From Synchiropus splendidus (taxonomy: Eukaryota > Chordata > Actinopteri > Syngnathiformes > Callionymidae), in contig NC_071334.1 in the NCBI RefSeq assembly GCF_027744825.2, positions 66,375,437 through 66,439,436 on the forward strand: a DNA stretch of 64,000 bases, given 5' to 3'. Position 1 is the stretch's first letter. The number at the start of each line of letters is the position of its first letter. The notes under the pieces are model-generated. The model was not told where the DNA came from. It saw nothing but the letters and a program-made list of their open reading frames with translations, and did no database searches. Position numbers and translations under genes: made by a program. This document shows, one piece after another, positions 40,049 to 53,234 of the stretch.

Positions 40049-41162
40049 ATCTAACATGTTCAAGTCCAATGGACTTTGAAGAGCTGCAGCACAAAAAGTG
40101 TGATGTGAGAGTGTGGCATTGGGAAATATAAAGAACTGTCAGTCACAAATTTGGCAGGGATGGTGTAAGTTCTCTGAGCCAAAATGTTTTGGATACTCTT
40201 GCAGAATCAGAGGCTTTAAGATGTACTCTCCAAATTTTTGTTATTTGAACACAGAATCAAAATAATTTCCTTCTAGCCTTCTGATAACTTAGATTCTCCT
40301 TTGAGAATGAATGATGGTGACATTGAACATGGCATTCATTCCATGAATCATGGATGTTATTATCTTGCATGTGATATCAGGTTATAAAATATGGGCCTTG
40401 GACAAAGAATGTGCTGTCTCAGTGCTTTTCTAGTTTATACTTCTAAGATTTGTTTTCATAAGTAATATACAGTACGAAATGTTTGACTTAATGTTGAAAA
40501 AAAATCATCTTGTATTAAGCTAAAGTCCAAATACCAAAGTAAGGTATACAAAAATGAATGAAAACAAACTGGGAAGAATCCATTATCTCCAAAGGACCAA
40601 AATACAAACAGAAACCAAGGTAAGGGCTAAATAATTTATCGTTTTGTGAGCAAAAGCACAATTTTGAACAGCAGAATTTTGAGATTGTGAAAGCCGGGTT
40701 TCTTTTCGCTGTGTGGCCACTGTGAATTTAGTTTTTCTGTGTTGCTGCAAGAGATACACTGTGTCAATCTCAGCTGTAAACAAAGTCTACACTGAGTGAC
40801 CCCCAAATATATAGCTGTTGGCCTCTGCTGTAGGCAAATCTGTTTTGCTTCACCCGCATCACAGGATCGCTGAGACACTCAAGAAAGGCACAACAGTGAG
40901 GGAGGATCAGTCTCAAATCACTCGAGTGATTGGGTTCTGTATGTGTATCAGACATGTCAGTGGGCGGATATTTGGTGTATCCTGTCACCAATCACTATGG
41001 GGTAATATCTGTCATGGACTCTCTAATATCTTGGATAGCGCCAACAGTGCTGTGTGACCCATCGGTGTGTGAGTGTAGAAGCGGTAGACTGGACCACGCC
41101 TTGTCGTCTCTGTGCTGTTGAGAATTAAACACAAGTTAAACAAGACACAAGTTTAGCTTAAG

Positions 41163-41164
<2 letters not shown>

Positions 41165-41219
<55 letters not shown>
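41165..41219. repeat. (AT)n microsatellite
   Basis: About 55 bases of uninterrupted AT dinucleotide. Confidence 0.95.
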
Positions 41220-41220
<1 letters not shown>

Positions 41221-42353
41221 GATAAACCTGAAACTTCAAACTGAAGATGATACTATTTTTTTCTGTGCTACATTGCAGCTTTTGCAAATCAATTCCGTGG
41301 GACAGTTTCATCATCTCCCCTTGTGAACATGTACAACAACAACAACAATGATAATGTTTGTATGTTTCTCACTGAAACTGGTTTGAAAGATCCATTTCCA
41401 AGAAATGAAAAACATTGGAGTGATCGTGAAAAACAATCTTTGAAGACACGTTGCCCGGAGTTAAAAGAAAACATCCCAGGATGACAGAAGCAATCCTTCA
41501 AAGTTGCTCCCACCCTTCATGTGTTGGTGCTTCATTGCAATTGGGAACGGCTTTATATTGTGGCTTTTTATGGTCCAGACTGATAATCCCACTGAATTTC
41601 TGTTTGAGTGATTCCATGCAATGTTTTTTTTTTTTTTTCACTCCTTTCGTCGCTTGTGATATCTCATGTTTTTTTTTTCTTTTCTTATTGTTCCATTTCT
41701 TTTGTGTTGAGCCTCAACAGCTCAGAAAAAATGTCAATTATAATTCTGCAAGTCATAACTCATTCTGTGCTCAGTTCATGTTCACCCTGAAGTAGCCAGC
41801 TACGTGAGTCCAGCCACGTTGACCACGGACACATTTGTCATTCCTTCATTGTAGAAAAAGGAGAAAGAAAACGGGGCCATTGAGTCACATATGAGGCGGA
41901 GGGATTATTATTATTCTGAGCAGCTCAGCATCAATCTACAGCATCCCTGAGTCGTTGCGCACACATGCTGCATATCTTACCAAACGCACGTTTCTGAGAT
42001 GTTATTGCTGACCCGAAATATGAGCAGGTCACATGAATAACAGCGCATTTGTGGCTCTAATTTGCTGACATCGATGGCAGCATTGTCACACATTTTTAAT
42101 TTGTTTACAGCTTGTCCAAATGCCACCAACATCAAAATCATCCCGCAGGCTGTGTGCATGTAAAAGACAGTATTTGTCTACATCGATCGTGATCAAATAC
42201 TTGAATTAAGAAAGGCATAAGATATAAGTCTGACTTAATTATGGTCCCGTCAGAATGTCATTTTTCCGTAGCGTGTTCGTCCTCACTTTCTTCTTCTCTG
42301 TTAAAAAAAGAAATACATTTTTCACTTTCTTTAAAATTGGTTGCAGTGAGGCA

Positions 42354-42465
42354 GATGAGGCTTCATGAAACACTGTCTTCATTTTCAGATGGTGATGCAC
42401 TTGGGTTAAAAGTGATTGTGAAAGTGCCAATTATTATAGAGAAGAGAGCGCCATCTATATGATAA
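42354..42465 (+). repeat. GAGGCTTCATGAAAC-family repeat, second copy
   Basis: GATGAGGCTTCATGAAACAC, then CTTCATTTTCAGATGGTGAT, and an ending with GAGCGCCATCTATA. It is shorter than the copy at 37594 through internal deletions. Confidence 0.55.
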
Positions 42466-42652
42466 TCGAGATGTTTAAACTGCTTGTGGCACTTGAGGAC
42501 ACTGTTTCCTGAAACTTTATAACTTGTAACGTTGACTAGGAAGATCAGTCACAATAGAATGAATTGTGATTTGAGTCAGTCCAGAAGTTTCTTTTCAGCA
42601 AATGTTTGGGGTTTTCATAATGCATCACTATCAAGAAGCTTAGTGATGGACT

Positions 42653-42745
42653 GATGAGGTTTCAAGAAACAGTGTCCTCATTTTCAGAGGCCACTCTCCG
42701 TTCAATAATATTTGGCTTTGCTCTACTGTATCAATAAAACCACTC
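42653..42745 (+). repeat. GAGGCTTCATGAAAC-family repeat, third copy
   Basis: GATGAGGTTTCAAGAAACAG followed by TCCTCATTTTCAGAGGCCAC, TACTGTA and TCAATAAAAC. A diverged copy about 200 bp from the second one. Confidence 0.55.
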
Positions 42746-43236
42746 AGTTTTACCTACCACTCAGTTAAACCACTTCACCTACTGAGCTCTGAAAACAAAG
42801 TCAGAGTTTCATGGATGTTGAAAGTTGAATCAGAAAGTGGCCATAGATAAATCTGAGCCTATTTCAGACAAGATACAATTGAATACAATGAATTAAGAAA
42901 TTACAAATTACATCCACCTCCTTAATATGGCCACCTGGGTGGTCAGCGTTCTGTGAAACTGGAGCTTGGGGCAGTGGTGGGTGCTGCAGCTGTTGCAGTG
43001 GGCTTCATGTGAGGCATGTCCATCTGCTGGCGTGCTGCTGGTAACTGAACCAGTGTGGACCAAGTGCTCAAGACTGCTGCAAGGTAATGCCCTTGTTGAC
43101 TTGGCGACTATTTTTGGAGAGACCTGTGAGGACATGGGAACATTTTAAGATGTACATAGAACTTTCTGAAGCCCTCTTTCTACTAAAGTGAAATGAGCAA
43201 TGGAGAATGGACTATAAACACAGAGGCCGCTACACG

Positions 43237-43548
43237 ATGGCAAGTTTCTTTGTGTCACCTAAAGATGAAGAGCGTCATAAGAAATGGCTAAAGAAAATAT
43301 GAAGAACTGGGTACAAGTTCTTCCCAGATCTTAGACAAGTTGATACATTTCTAAGTGGGAAAATGAGAACTAAATTGTCGGATGGAATTACACATGAGAG
43401 CATTTTGACAATGGTGCAGCAATATTATCACCCTCCAACTCTCACATCCGTCGATAGAACCAACATGGTGATACAATTCATACCCGATGTAGGACTGACG
43501 ATCGAGCTATATTGCAATACTGTAAATCAACATTGTCATTTAGATTAG
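43237..43548 (+). pseudogene. Broken open frame, possible THAP-like fragment
   Basis: Starting at ATG 43237, one frame runs about 103 codons to 43548 with a single internal stop at 43300-43302. The first part reads MASFFVSPKDEERHKKWLKK. The F-x-x-P-K-D-E-E-R-x-K-K-W pattern resembles the start of THAP-type DNA-binding domains (typically FPKD..RKKW), but the zinc-binding Cys/His residues of a THAP domain are not evident and the rest is unrecognised. It may be a decayed transposase or host-gene fragment, or chance. Confidence 0.2.
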
Positions 43549-46500
43549 ATTAGATGAGATAGATTAAACTTTCTCCAAGAAACTCAACAATAATGTGCCA
43601 AATGTCCTAAATGACAATGACAGACAGGCCAGTCAGAGTCCACCACTGTGCAACCTGACAGCAGTGGGCTGGATGGAACAATGGAATTGCAGTGAGGGCA
43701 GACATGTCCGTGTGTGAAGCTACTTCACTGTTTCTCCAAAGTGATAGAAAAGCTTACGAGAAAGCTTTCAAACTCCATTTACGCCAAAATTTTAACTTTT
43801 CAGGTGTTTGTGTAGCTACTATAGAGATTACACATTGTTTAACAAGATTGCGAATCGCGCTCAGGCCTCCCGAGACAGAACCTGCAGTGTGAAACCGCCC
43901 TAAGTCAATCAAATATTTGTCACCTTTGTTAAGTAACACTTGTTGAGCAACTAACCAGTATGTCACGACAATTGCATGTATTGATTTCATTAAGATGCAA
44001 ACATCTTATTGACTCCTGTCGTTGGTAACTCAATGTGCACACATGGGCAACATGACCAGAGAGCACTAATGGAGACTTCCGGTCCAGTACTGAGAGTGTG
44101 AGAGGGGTGGGGTAGTTTCCGAGCAGCATATCAACTGGGTTAACTTAGTGCGCTACTTGGTAGCACGAATGCACTGACTGTTCAGTCGTCCTGCGTTCAA
44201 AATACTGGGAACATCCCAATTTTAAGAGCTTCAGCAACGGTAAACTTCTCCTTTGTGACATCAACAAATTGTAGCTTATCTTATCTTTTTTTCAAAGTAG
44301 CAATGAGGAATAATGAATGCTGTTTGCTTCAGTATTTGTAAGCACCCAAGGTGGCCTGGTGACATGAAGTCGTTTTGTTTTTATTACGTTATCTGGCAGG
44401 TCTCCTGATACAGACTCATTTTCCTCCTTAAGCAGCCGACGACGAAACCTTTGTTTGAAAATGGGATGCACCAGATGCTTGTGATGCCTGATCCTTGGGC
44501 ATAAATGAAGAGTGTTGCAGCAGGAGTGGTTGTTAAGCTGCACCGTTAGCATTAATGCTGTCAGGAATAACATTACATTTGGAAAACATAGGATTTATGA
44601 GTATTTAAATGATGTTAGAGCCTATCTGTTGTCTTATTTGCATATTTATCGCACATGACAGTGCACAGTGCAGCATCAATATGTGTCTATTTGAGACTCC
44701 CGCACAATATGATTTGAGATTCTACTTCATATATTGGTTTTGGTGTATATTATAAATCTGAACAATGATTAAAATTTTTGCATTATATATACACCATTGC
44801 GTCTGATAAGTTATTACCTTTGAAAACTGTCTGAACCTGAAGTGCATTTAAATTGGAATGTGATGGGGGGATAACCCATGCTGTGCTACTGCTGAACAAG
44901 TGCTACAAGGGATGGACTCACTAAATAATTGAGTCCATGAATGGACCACCTACCGTAGGGTTTAAAAAAAAAAAAATTCTGGCAGACACCCACACATGTT
45001 CACACAAACAACATACTTTTATCAAAATGCAATTTTCCAAGCATCATGTTTCCTTTCTTCTTCAGATATCTTCAGATATTGCTATCTTTTTGTTTCTCCA
45101 CAATACATTACACACTTGCAGAAGCTGCTGACTTTTTTTTTTTTTTTTTTTTTACTGTAGTAGCTTTTTGTAAAACAAGAACCATTATTGAACAGGCACT
45201 TCCATTCAAAGAGATTTTGATTTATAAAAATAAGTATGTGGTTCAGACGTCTATCATCAGCTTGTACAATACATGCAGAATTCATCTGCTGATCATTCAC
45301 TGCTAATAATGGCCCATTTTTGCACAATGTTACGTATGGATCGGGATATGGACGGAGCCTTCCGTCCATGCTCTGCGTTAATTTATTCCCTATTTCTTCA
45401 CATTTCCACAAAGTATATAGATACGGGCCAAACAGAGCGGCATCACTGGCTGCGACCGTGTAAGCAATGTTGTTGATACCACCGGATGTGTAGCTCTAAT
45501 GAGGCTTGAAGAAGGCATGACACAATCCTCCAGTTACGCTATATTTAACAGCCTCACCAACCACTGACTTAAAATGCTGCCTCCGCTTTCTTCTTTTGTG
45601 GAGACGTGCATTATCAGTATTTGTTCCGCAGTCGCCATGTTGGTTTTGGAGTTTGTTGTTGTCATAAACTGTTGAGTCAGAGCTGCTCCTCCTGGTGGAT
45701 ATATTGGTGAGCAGCAGTACCAATGCACAGGACGCATGAAAGTATCTGATCAGTGACGATGACATCATTTGAAACGGACAGGTACAATTTCCTACGTTAT
45801 GGAAGCATAAATGAGCCTTAAGACTGACAAGGCCAAATAGAAAAATAGAGTGAATGCCAGTTTATCAAAGCTCTCACAGCCAATCCGTGCCATTGCCTTA
45901 CTGCCACCACTCAACTGTGGCTAGGAAAATGGAGAGTGTAGAGCCTCATACGGACAGAAGGTAGCAGACAAATGCAGGGAGAAAAAACTGCACGAGAGTC
46001 GCATTGCCACATTTCAGCAGAACTGAACAAGTCCTTGAGACAGTGAAGTCCAGCAGGTACAAGAGTCACCAAGCCCCTATGGAAGTGTGATTTTTTTGGC
46101 AGGCCCTGCAAGATATCTTTTAATCTTTTAGTCAGGGGAAGAATTGCAGACATTGTTCATTTATTTCTTCGCAATGCTCACCAACTCTTGCAAGCAGCTG
46201 CATCCAGCATTCGTCTCCTCGCAAAATGTATTTCCGCATTGACAGAGTAAGGCCAAGAGATATCAAAAGGAAACAAACCGGCTGTCTTTTAATCAGTTTG
46301 CCTCCAGATCCCACACAATGGATGGATCATTTTCTCCGTCACAGGCCGAGAGAATTAAGAGGCAACAATAAGAGTCTCAATATGACCAAGAGGCCAGTTT
46401 ATTTCTTCTATCCATCTCAACTACACTTGTTCTATCACTCATGTTGAAGGCTGTTCAGTATAAAGAATTTAGCTTTAAGTAAGTTGTCATTTTACTTGCC

Positions 46501-47199
46501 TAATTTGATGTGACTTGTTTGAGGCCGAAGTCAGCTTTGTTCTCTTGTGCGGCGCTTTATAGACAATGAACACAGTTTGTAGATCCATTTAACTTAGAGT
46601 CTGTGGGTGAGTGGTAATGTTAGAGTGTGTGTGTGTCGCCCCATGCTGCCAGACTTTCAATGACTCACTTCCTTGCAGAGGTTGTACCGGAAAAGGTTAT
46701 CTGATTGCAGGTTCTCTGTTCACGGACCTCCTGTGCTGTCGTGGCTTCAAGGCGGCATCTTAAGTTCATTCTGGAAAATGAAATGACAGCTGATGCACGG
46801 AATGATATTTCCTGCGTGTGAATGGAAGTCACCTGTGGTCGGACATCATTGTAATAATATTAAAATTGATCTATGTTCACCGGGGTTGACGTATCAATGG
46901 ATGGCTTCCTAGCTGATCCACTTAACTGGACTTTGAATCGATGGAACATCAAGGATAAATGTTTTGCTTGTGAAATAAAAAAAAGAAATTCTTCTTACAG
47001 TCGAGAACAGGATATATCTGTGCTCCTCACTCTGGTGCTTTGTTTTCATTTCCAATAGTGTTATGTAGAGTTTGCGTTGGTGATGGAGAGGGACAGGCCA
47101 TGTGAGATCACTGTATCTTCTGGAGCATCTTTAATTTTACAAAAGAATCAATTCAGTCGTTCTTGTTAGCCTTTTCAGGTAATGTGTTGAACATTACTA

Positions 47200-47260
47200 G
47201 GTGAAGTTTCTTGAAACACTGTCCTCCTTTTGACTTGAGGACAGCCAATATTTGACGTTT
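47200..47260 (+). repeat. GAGGCTTCATGAAAC-family repeat, fourth copy (short)
   Basis: GGTGAAGTTTCTTGAAACAC followed by TGTCCTCCTTTTGAC. Only the head of the repeat is recognisable. Confidence 0.4.
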
Positions 47261-47330
47261 TATGATTCAGAATGTGTTTGTCAGTGGCATCACCTTTGGC
47301 ACGGTGACCTAAGAATACTAATGTGTTGCT

Positions 47331-47425
47331 GAGGTTTCATGAAACATTGTCCAAATTCTCTGTGGCCCCTTGGTGGCACAGTATGCTGTATATTGTTTGG
47401 TATTGAACAACTATGTCAACAAAAC
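47331..47425 (+). repeat. GAGGCTTCATGAAAC-family repeat, fifth copy
   Basis: GCTGAGGTTTCATGAAACAT, then CTCTGTGGCCCCTTGGTGGC, ACAGTATGCTGTA and TATTGAACAACTATG. It parallels the copy at 37594 block by block. Confidence 0.55.
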
Positions 47426-48114
47426 ATTATACCTCATAATTTTGAAGAAAGAGGACCATCTACAAAGCGCTGAAAATTAAGTCACTGTTTCATGAGTCTT
47501 CATCAACTATAAATGAATACTAAATCAAAAAGGTGAGCTATAGAAAACAGACAATTCACACAATGCAGCGTTTCATATTTGGCGGCATGGAAACTTCAAA
47601 ATACTTTGTGATATTTTTTAATGCAAACTAAAGAAAAGAAAACGAATTCCTGTGACGTTAGATGAAGCATGTGTCAAACTTGCGATCTAGTACCTCATCG
47701 CTTATTTGGTCCATGAAAGCTCAAAATATTCATGGTCGGTTTTTAATTTAATCCTGTCTACAAATGAGCTCTACATCGATATATGTCCATTTCCCCATCA
47801 ACATTTAACACATTTTCTGACAAGCATTCAACAAGCATGAATAGAAATAATGATTCGTGTCTTAAGGGTCAGCAATGGAAGGTTATGCTTCTGTCTGGTG
47901 CAGTTTCTTGAAACACATGGGATTTGCAAAGCAGTTATATGATGACGCATTTCAGTGTTTAAATGTACTGTGATGTATTGTTTACTTTTCAACGTTAAAA
48001 CATGAATCATAGTCTCTGAAGATGACTTGAAATGTTCAAAGTAAAATCTGTGACAGTGGTGTCATGTTTGTTCGGGGAACATGTGCAGAAAAAAATATTA
48101 AGAAGCATAATTTG

Positions 48115-48225
48115 AAATGGTTGTCATGGTATTATTAAGTACTTGTATCGGTACTCAGTATCAGCAAGTACTCAATTGTCAGTACTCATGTTTGGTCAGC
48201 AAAAAAGCGATATTGGGGCATCCCA
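48115..48225 (+). repeat. hAT-like terminal fragment with TATCGGTACTC units
   Basis: GTACTTGTATCGGTACTCAG, repeated AGTACTCA units, then GCGATATTGGGGCATCCCAA. This resembles a fish hAT-derived terminus ending in GCATCCCTA (from memory). Only one end is present. Confidence 0.4.
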
Positions 48226-51200
48226 AGTGAAAAGTCATACTGAACTTTCCAGATATCGAAGCATCCATATAAATGAATTATTTCTGCCCAGACTTGTTTT
48301 AAATTTGGCACCTGGTACAACTGATTGTGGAACTCCTGATCCCACTGCTGTATAAAATAATTTGACTAAGCCAGTTTACTCATAAACACGGTGCCAGCCC
48401 TAAAAAAATAAGAGTGAAGTAAAACTTTGTGAAGGTTGCTTTTAATTTCCTCATTGCAGTAAGCAAAAACACAGCTGATTATCTTCCTGTTTGTCGGAAA
48501 CACAAACCTCTACTCAGATGTTGAGCCGTCGCAGTAACAGCAGCTGTGTTGTGTTGTGGAACGTGAGGCGTTTAACAAGCAGGAATTGTCATATATTTAC
48601 ATTCTTGTTGGCTGATATTATAAGGGGAGTGAGGTACTTTGTAAGATATTAAAGCAACACAGATGCACATAACCCACTCCTACACATGATTTTATCACTA
48701 AGCAAAGTAATAAACAGATAGAGGACTCAGCCGATTGCAAGATGAAATGAGTTATTTCAACAATGACTGAATATCGATTAACAATACTGCAATAATGGCA
48801 AAGTCAATACAGTCTCTTTGATACTTTCCTGCATGCATTTTCCTCTCTTCCTTCTTCCAGCTTATTACTGTCCACCTCCCTCTGTCTGCCCTCTGCTATA
48901 GACTCACTCGACTTCTCCTTCTTTTCCAATTGCGTTCATCCACTCTCCGCAGCTCATCGACAGTCATTTAGAATTTTAAACTGAAGTCTTTTGAAGGTTG
49001 CTGAAATAATTATGAGCCGTCACTGATGAACTTAAACTTGATAACATCAAACAGACTAAAACAATAAAGGCATGGACATTTTGTTTTTTTCCTTCACATT
49101 TTTAAAAAGATGGAAGAGGGATTAATCGTCTTTCCTTAAAAAAAAAACAGCCTTTCATATGAAAAATATAATAATAATAGGAAAATACCCCAGAGCCACA
49201 TTTGCGCTTGTTATTGTCCCCCTCGGAGTTTAGTGGGAAACTCGACATTAAAGAATATCTACCAGTGTCACTGCATTTACATTCAATTGCATCCCACTGA
49301 ATATTTTTTTCTTTTGATTTCCCACAAAACTCGCCATGGATATTAAACCTGACTCTCTGACTGAGCTCATGGACACATAACTACATTGCATTAATATAGA
49401 CCAACAACAAGTCTGGAATAAACTTCTCATCGGAGACATTGTCAGCGGATGAACTTTAGTGCTGCGAGCCTTTTTTGACAAGTCCCCCGAGATTCCGTTT
49501 TTGATGCATGACTACATCAAAGAGTTCTGTCAAAACATAACAATGTTTTCTCTTTTATTTATACACTCTGACAAGCTACACATCATCTCAGGAGGTGGTG
49601 TACAATCACGCCAGATACAGGATGTGAAGACTATCAGCAAACTCCAATCAAAAATGTATCTTCAAAAGGATCGGCCGTTGTTCAGTGCTGCCTCTTTTCA
49701 AAGTGCACGATAGTGCTACAGAATAACCAGCTAGTTTTTCTACGGTTCAGCAGTGTGCACGGAATTGACAGCTCCGGCCCAGTCAGGCTCGGTTATGGTT
49801 CAACTTGACAAAACTACATTTTATCATGACTCATGCTGGTGAGTTCAAATCATTGAATAAAGTGCTGGGCTACACCACTGGCTTCTTTCATTCAGTTAAC
49901 TTTATTATGTTCTAATTTGTGAAGTGGATCATGTCTACAGGTGTATACTGGGTAAGTCGGGCTACGTATTGGCAGATGTCTTGTGATACTGTAGGTCCAG
50001 TGATATATTGTGATTCGGGTTGCACGGAACATTCGGTGGCAGGATATATTCAGCCAAATAGTGAAGAAAAGGCAACATTTGAGTCACCGAATACTGGAAT
50101 AGATGCGTGATGCGATGGAATGTGTTTTTTAAATATAAAAATGTGGCGCGGAGGAGAAAGTAACTGACCGCTGACGAAATTCTGGCAACACACTCCCCCG
50201 TTGTCAAACACCATCTTCCACTTCAGCTGTGACAGTACCAACTCTGTCACTCACTGGTCAGCTGGTTAGAAGCTGTTCAACACAAGTCAAAATGATTCTG
50301 ACTTTACTACCCATGTATTAGACGTTTCTCTTTATTCATCATTTCTTAGTTGTTCATACAGTCAGGTATATAGCGCGGTTGGTTCCGACTGCCATCATGG
50401 CGACACTGCAGTTCAGAATCAGAATCAGAATCAGGATCCCTCCAACTCAGAAAGTGCTTTGGTACATTATGCAAAAATAAAATAAAATAAAATAAACCAC
50501 AGACAACAAGGGCTGTTCACAAATTCATCGGCAGTTCAGTACTCAGTGGTTGTAAGTATTGAAGAGCAAGTGCACAGTTGCAGTTTGCAATGAAAGTTCA
50601 ACAGTGTGCCAAAACCTATAGCTGAAGAGGATGTGGTGAAGTACCAGAGTAAATAATATATTTAACAAACATCTGTCTGATTCTCTTTTCCAACTTGGTA
50701 GAAATTCATGAGAAACTTTGGAATTGATGTTTTTAAGTTGTTTTGTGAGTCCATGAAGGGAGGGGGTGAGATGTTAGGCCAGGGCTTGAGAGGTGAGGTA
50801 GGAGTCTGAAAGTAATGGGCTTGAGAGGTAGGGGTTTAACAAGTGAAGCAGGTGCCAGCAGAGGTCGGGGCTTGGGAAGTGTGGTCTGCAACCTGACTGC
50901 TGTGTGACAAGGTCTCATGGACGTCTGATGGAAGCTCTAAAACCCGAGCTAAGCCATCACAATGGATCAAGGAATACTCAAGATGTGACACCTTTACATC
51001 ATGCAGAAAAATAAAAAATGGATTGGACACTTTAAACTTACTTCATAATTGTACTTGCATTTTCTACCCCCGGCATGACTCCCAGGTTTTTACTGAAGGA
51101 TTGATCCCTGACGCCCTTGCTTCAGTGCATAGTCACATCCCTTGTTGTCTGTAAAAATCAGCTTTACTCAGGCTGTTTGTGTCTGACTTAACCGTTATCT

Positions 51201-52976
51201 CCATGGAATCAATTTAAATTAGTACCTTGTGTAATTGGAATAAACATTACTGCCGATGAAGTCGGACCGCTGCCGCCTTCTACACATTCACTCACTAACA
51301 AGCAAAAGTGAATCATTTATCCAGCCGGCAGACAGTTGAAGCGGGGTGTGATTGTTTCTCTGGCCAAATGCCAGTGGAATCCGCGCCAGCAGTTTATTAT
51401 CGTCCAGCCTCACATGTCTCTGTATGCAAATGTTTTTGTTCGGTAGAAAAGTCTGCGCTGCCATTGTACTCAGAACCGCACACAGAAGTTGGTTAAAATA
51501 CCTTTCATCCACAGGCGCAGCTGGGTGACAAAAATTCATTATCACTACCTCTTCAACATTTTAGTGCTTAGTGAATCTTCAGCTTGAGCAGGGTTAAACT
51601 GGCCTGTTGCTTATAATAGAGCAGTTGTTCCTTTGTAATGTTCTTTTTTTTCCTGAATATGACTCTTTTTATTCAAAATTTTAGAAAGGAAAATCCTGAG
51701 AAATGGATGACAGATTCTGCTGGACTCCTAACTTGACAGAGAACTGCTCATCAGTCCCTTGTTTCTTGGTCCTTCTTGAAAATCACCATGTTTCTGAGTA
51801 GGATGAGAAATTGTGAAATAAGGTTCTGTAGGTTAGAAAAGCATAATGTTCTGCTCACAAGCACAGATTATTATTAGTTTTAATGTATGACTGTGTGTTA
51901 TGTTTATGTAATTATTGCATAAATTAGATTTATTTGTTCATGTTTATGCTGTGGCTCACTTTCTTGAAAAAAAAATCTTGTTTATTTCTTTATTTCTGTG
52001 TTGCTGGCAGGGTATTATATCTAATATGGAATTCACACTGTATTTTTCAAAGTAATGGCATCATGAAGTGCACAATAAGAAGAGGTGCAGAGGTACAATT
52101 GTATGTAAGAATTCACTTCCATGCTTTTGTTTTCTGAAGCATGAAGATCAAGGGGTCACAAACTCTCTTGACTTGGGACTCGCTGACCGAAGGTTTGAGT
52201 GTACAGTATTTCAGCACCAATTATTGTTTGGTCAAAATTAGTTATGCACTTTTTCTTTGTTTTTAAAGCTATTCCATCTCTCCTCTCACAACCAGTCCTG
52301 AAGTTGTAGAACAGTTTGAGTATAAGAGCAAATCACATGTCAAGCCACTGGTGGTCAAATGAACTGCCTTTGTTCAATGAATAACCCTGTCACACCCGTA
52401 CATCACTCATTATCGTCGACGTCCTGGAGATGTGCTCTGGTTTCTTCCCAACTTCCATTGCAGGACTGAAAGGTTCTATACGTGTTTGATATTGAGCGTG
52501 TCTTTGAAGGAGAACAGTTTGCTATGTCTTGTTGACATCATTAACCTTTGCATGACTTGTTGATTTTGCACCGCTGGTTAAAGTTTATTTGAAGTTTATT
52601 TATATGTTACATAAAAATAAGGTAAATATGATATTAGGGGAGCTGTCAAGTAATCTTTGACATACAGCCTCTGTTATCCTTGTCCCTTTCTTTTGTTGTT
52701 ATGGGCTTCACACATTTTCAGATATCCATTGTTTTGTTTTTTTATTTACTCATCTAGTTTTCATATTACGTGCATCACCACAATGTGACCCATTTTGTAT
52801 TAGTGTGATGCAACATTTATTTTTAAGGGAGCTGGCCCACCATTGTTTATTCATTGGCCACACACCATATGGGCTAATGAAAGTGCAACTGCAATTTTAA
52901 TTATTGTGTTCACTGAAGTCGATAACATGAGAGCTGCTGATTGACAATCGAAGCTGTGTTTATGATTTAAAAAAGG

Positions 52977-53006
52977 TGTTTTAAGAGGTTTCAACCTCTT
53001 AAAACA
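52977..53006. other. Perfect 14-bp inverted repeat, 2-base centre
   Basis: TGTTTTAAGAGGTT followed by TC and AACCTCTTAAAACA. The arms match with no mismatch. The function is unknown, and the position about 1 kb upstream of the exon at 54009 is not by itself informative. Confidence 0.85.
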
Positions 53007-53166
53007 ACTTCAGTCCTTAATGGTCTGTTAGAAAAACAGGCTCTGCTGAGCCAGGGCGCACACAGTAGTAGATCCTGAACCAGTTCATTTAAATCCCCTG
53101 GAAAAACAAACAGTGATACACTGAGCAACTTCATCTATTCAAGCGAACATACATAAACTGTTGTTT

Positions 53167-53234
53167 ATGTATGTATATATATCTATATATATATCTATAT
53201 ATCTATCTATCTATATATATATATATATATATAT
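53167..53234. repeat. Compound (TA)n/(CTAT)n microsatellite
   Basis: ATGTATGTA, then mixed CTATATATAT and CTATCTATCT units and a terminal AT run, about 68 bases in all. Confidence 0.9.
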
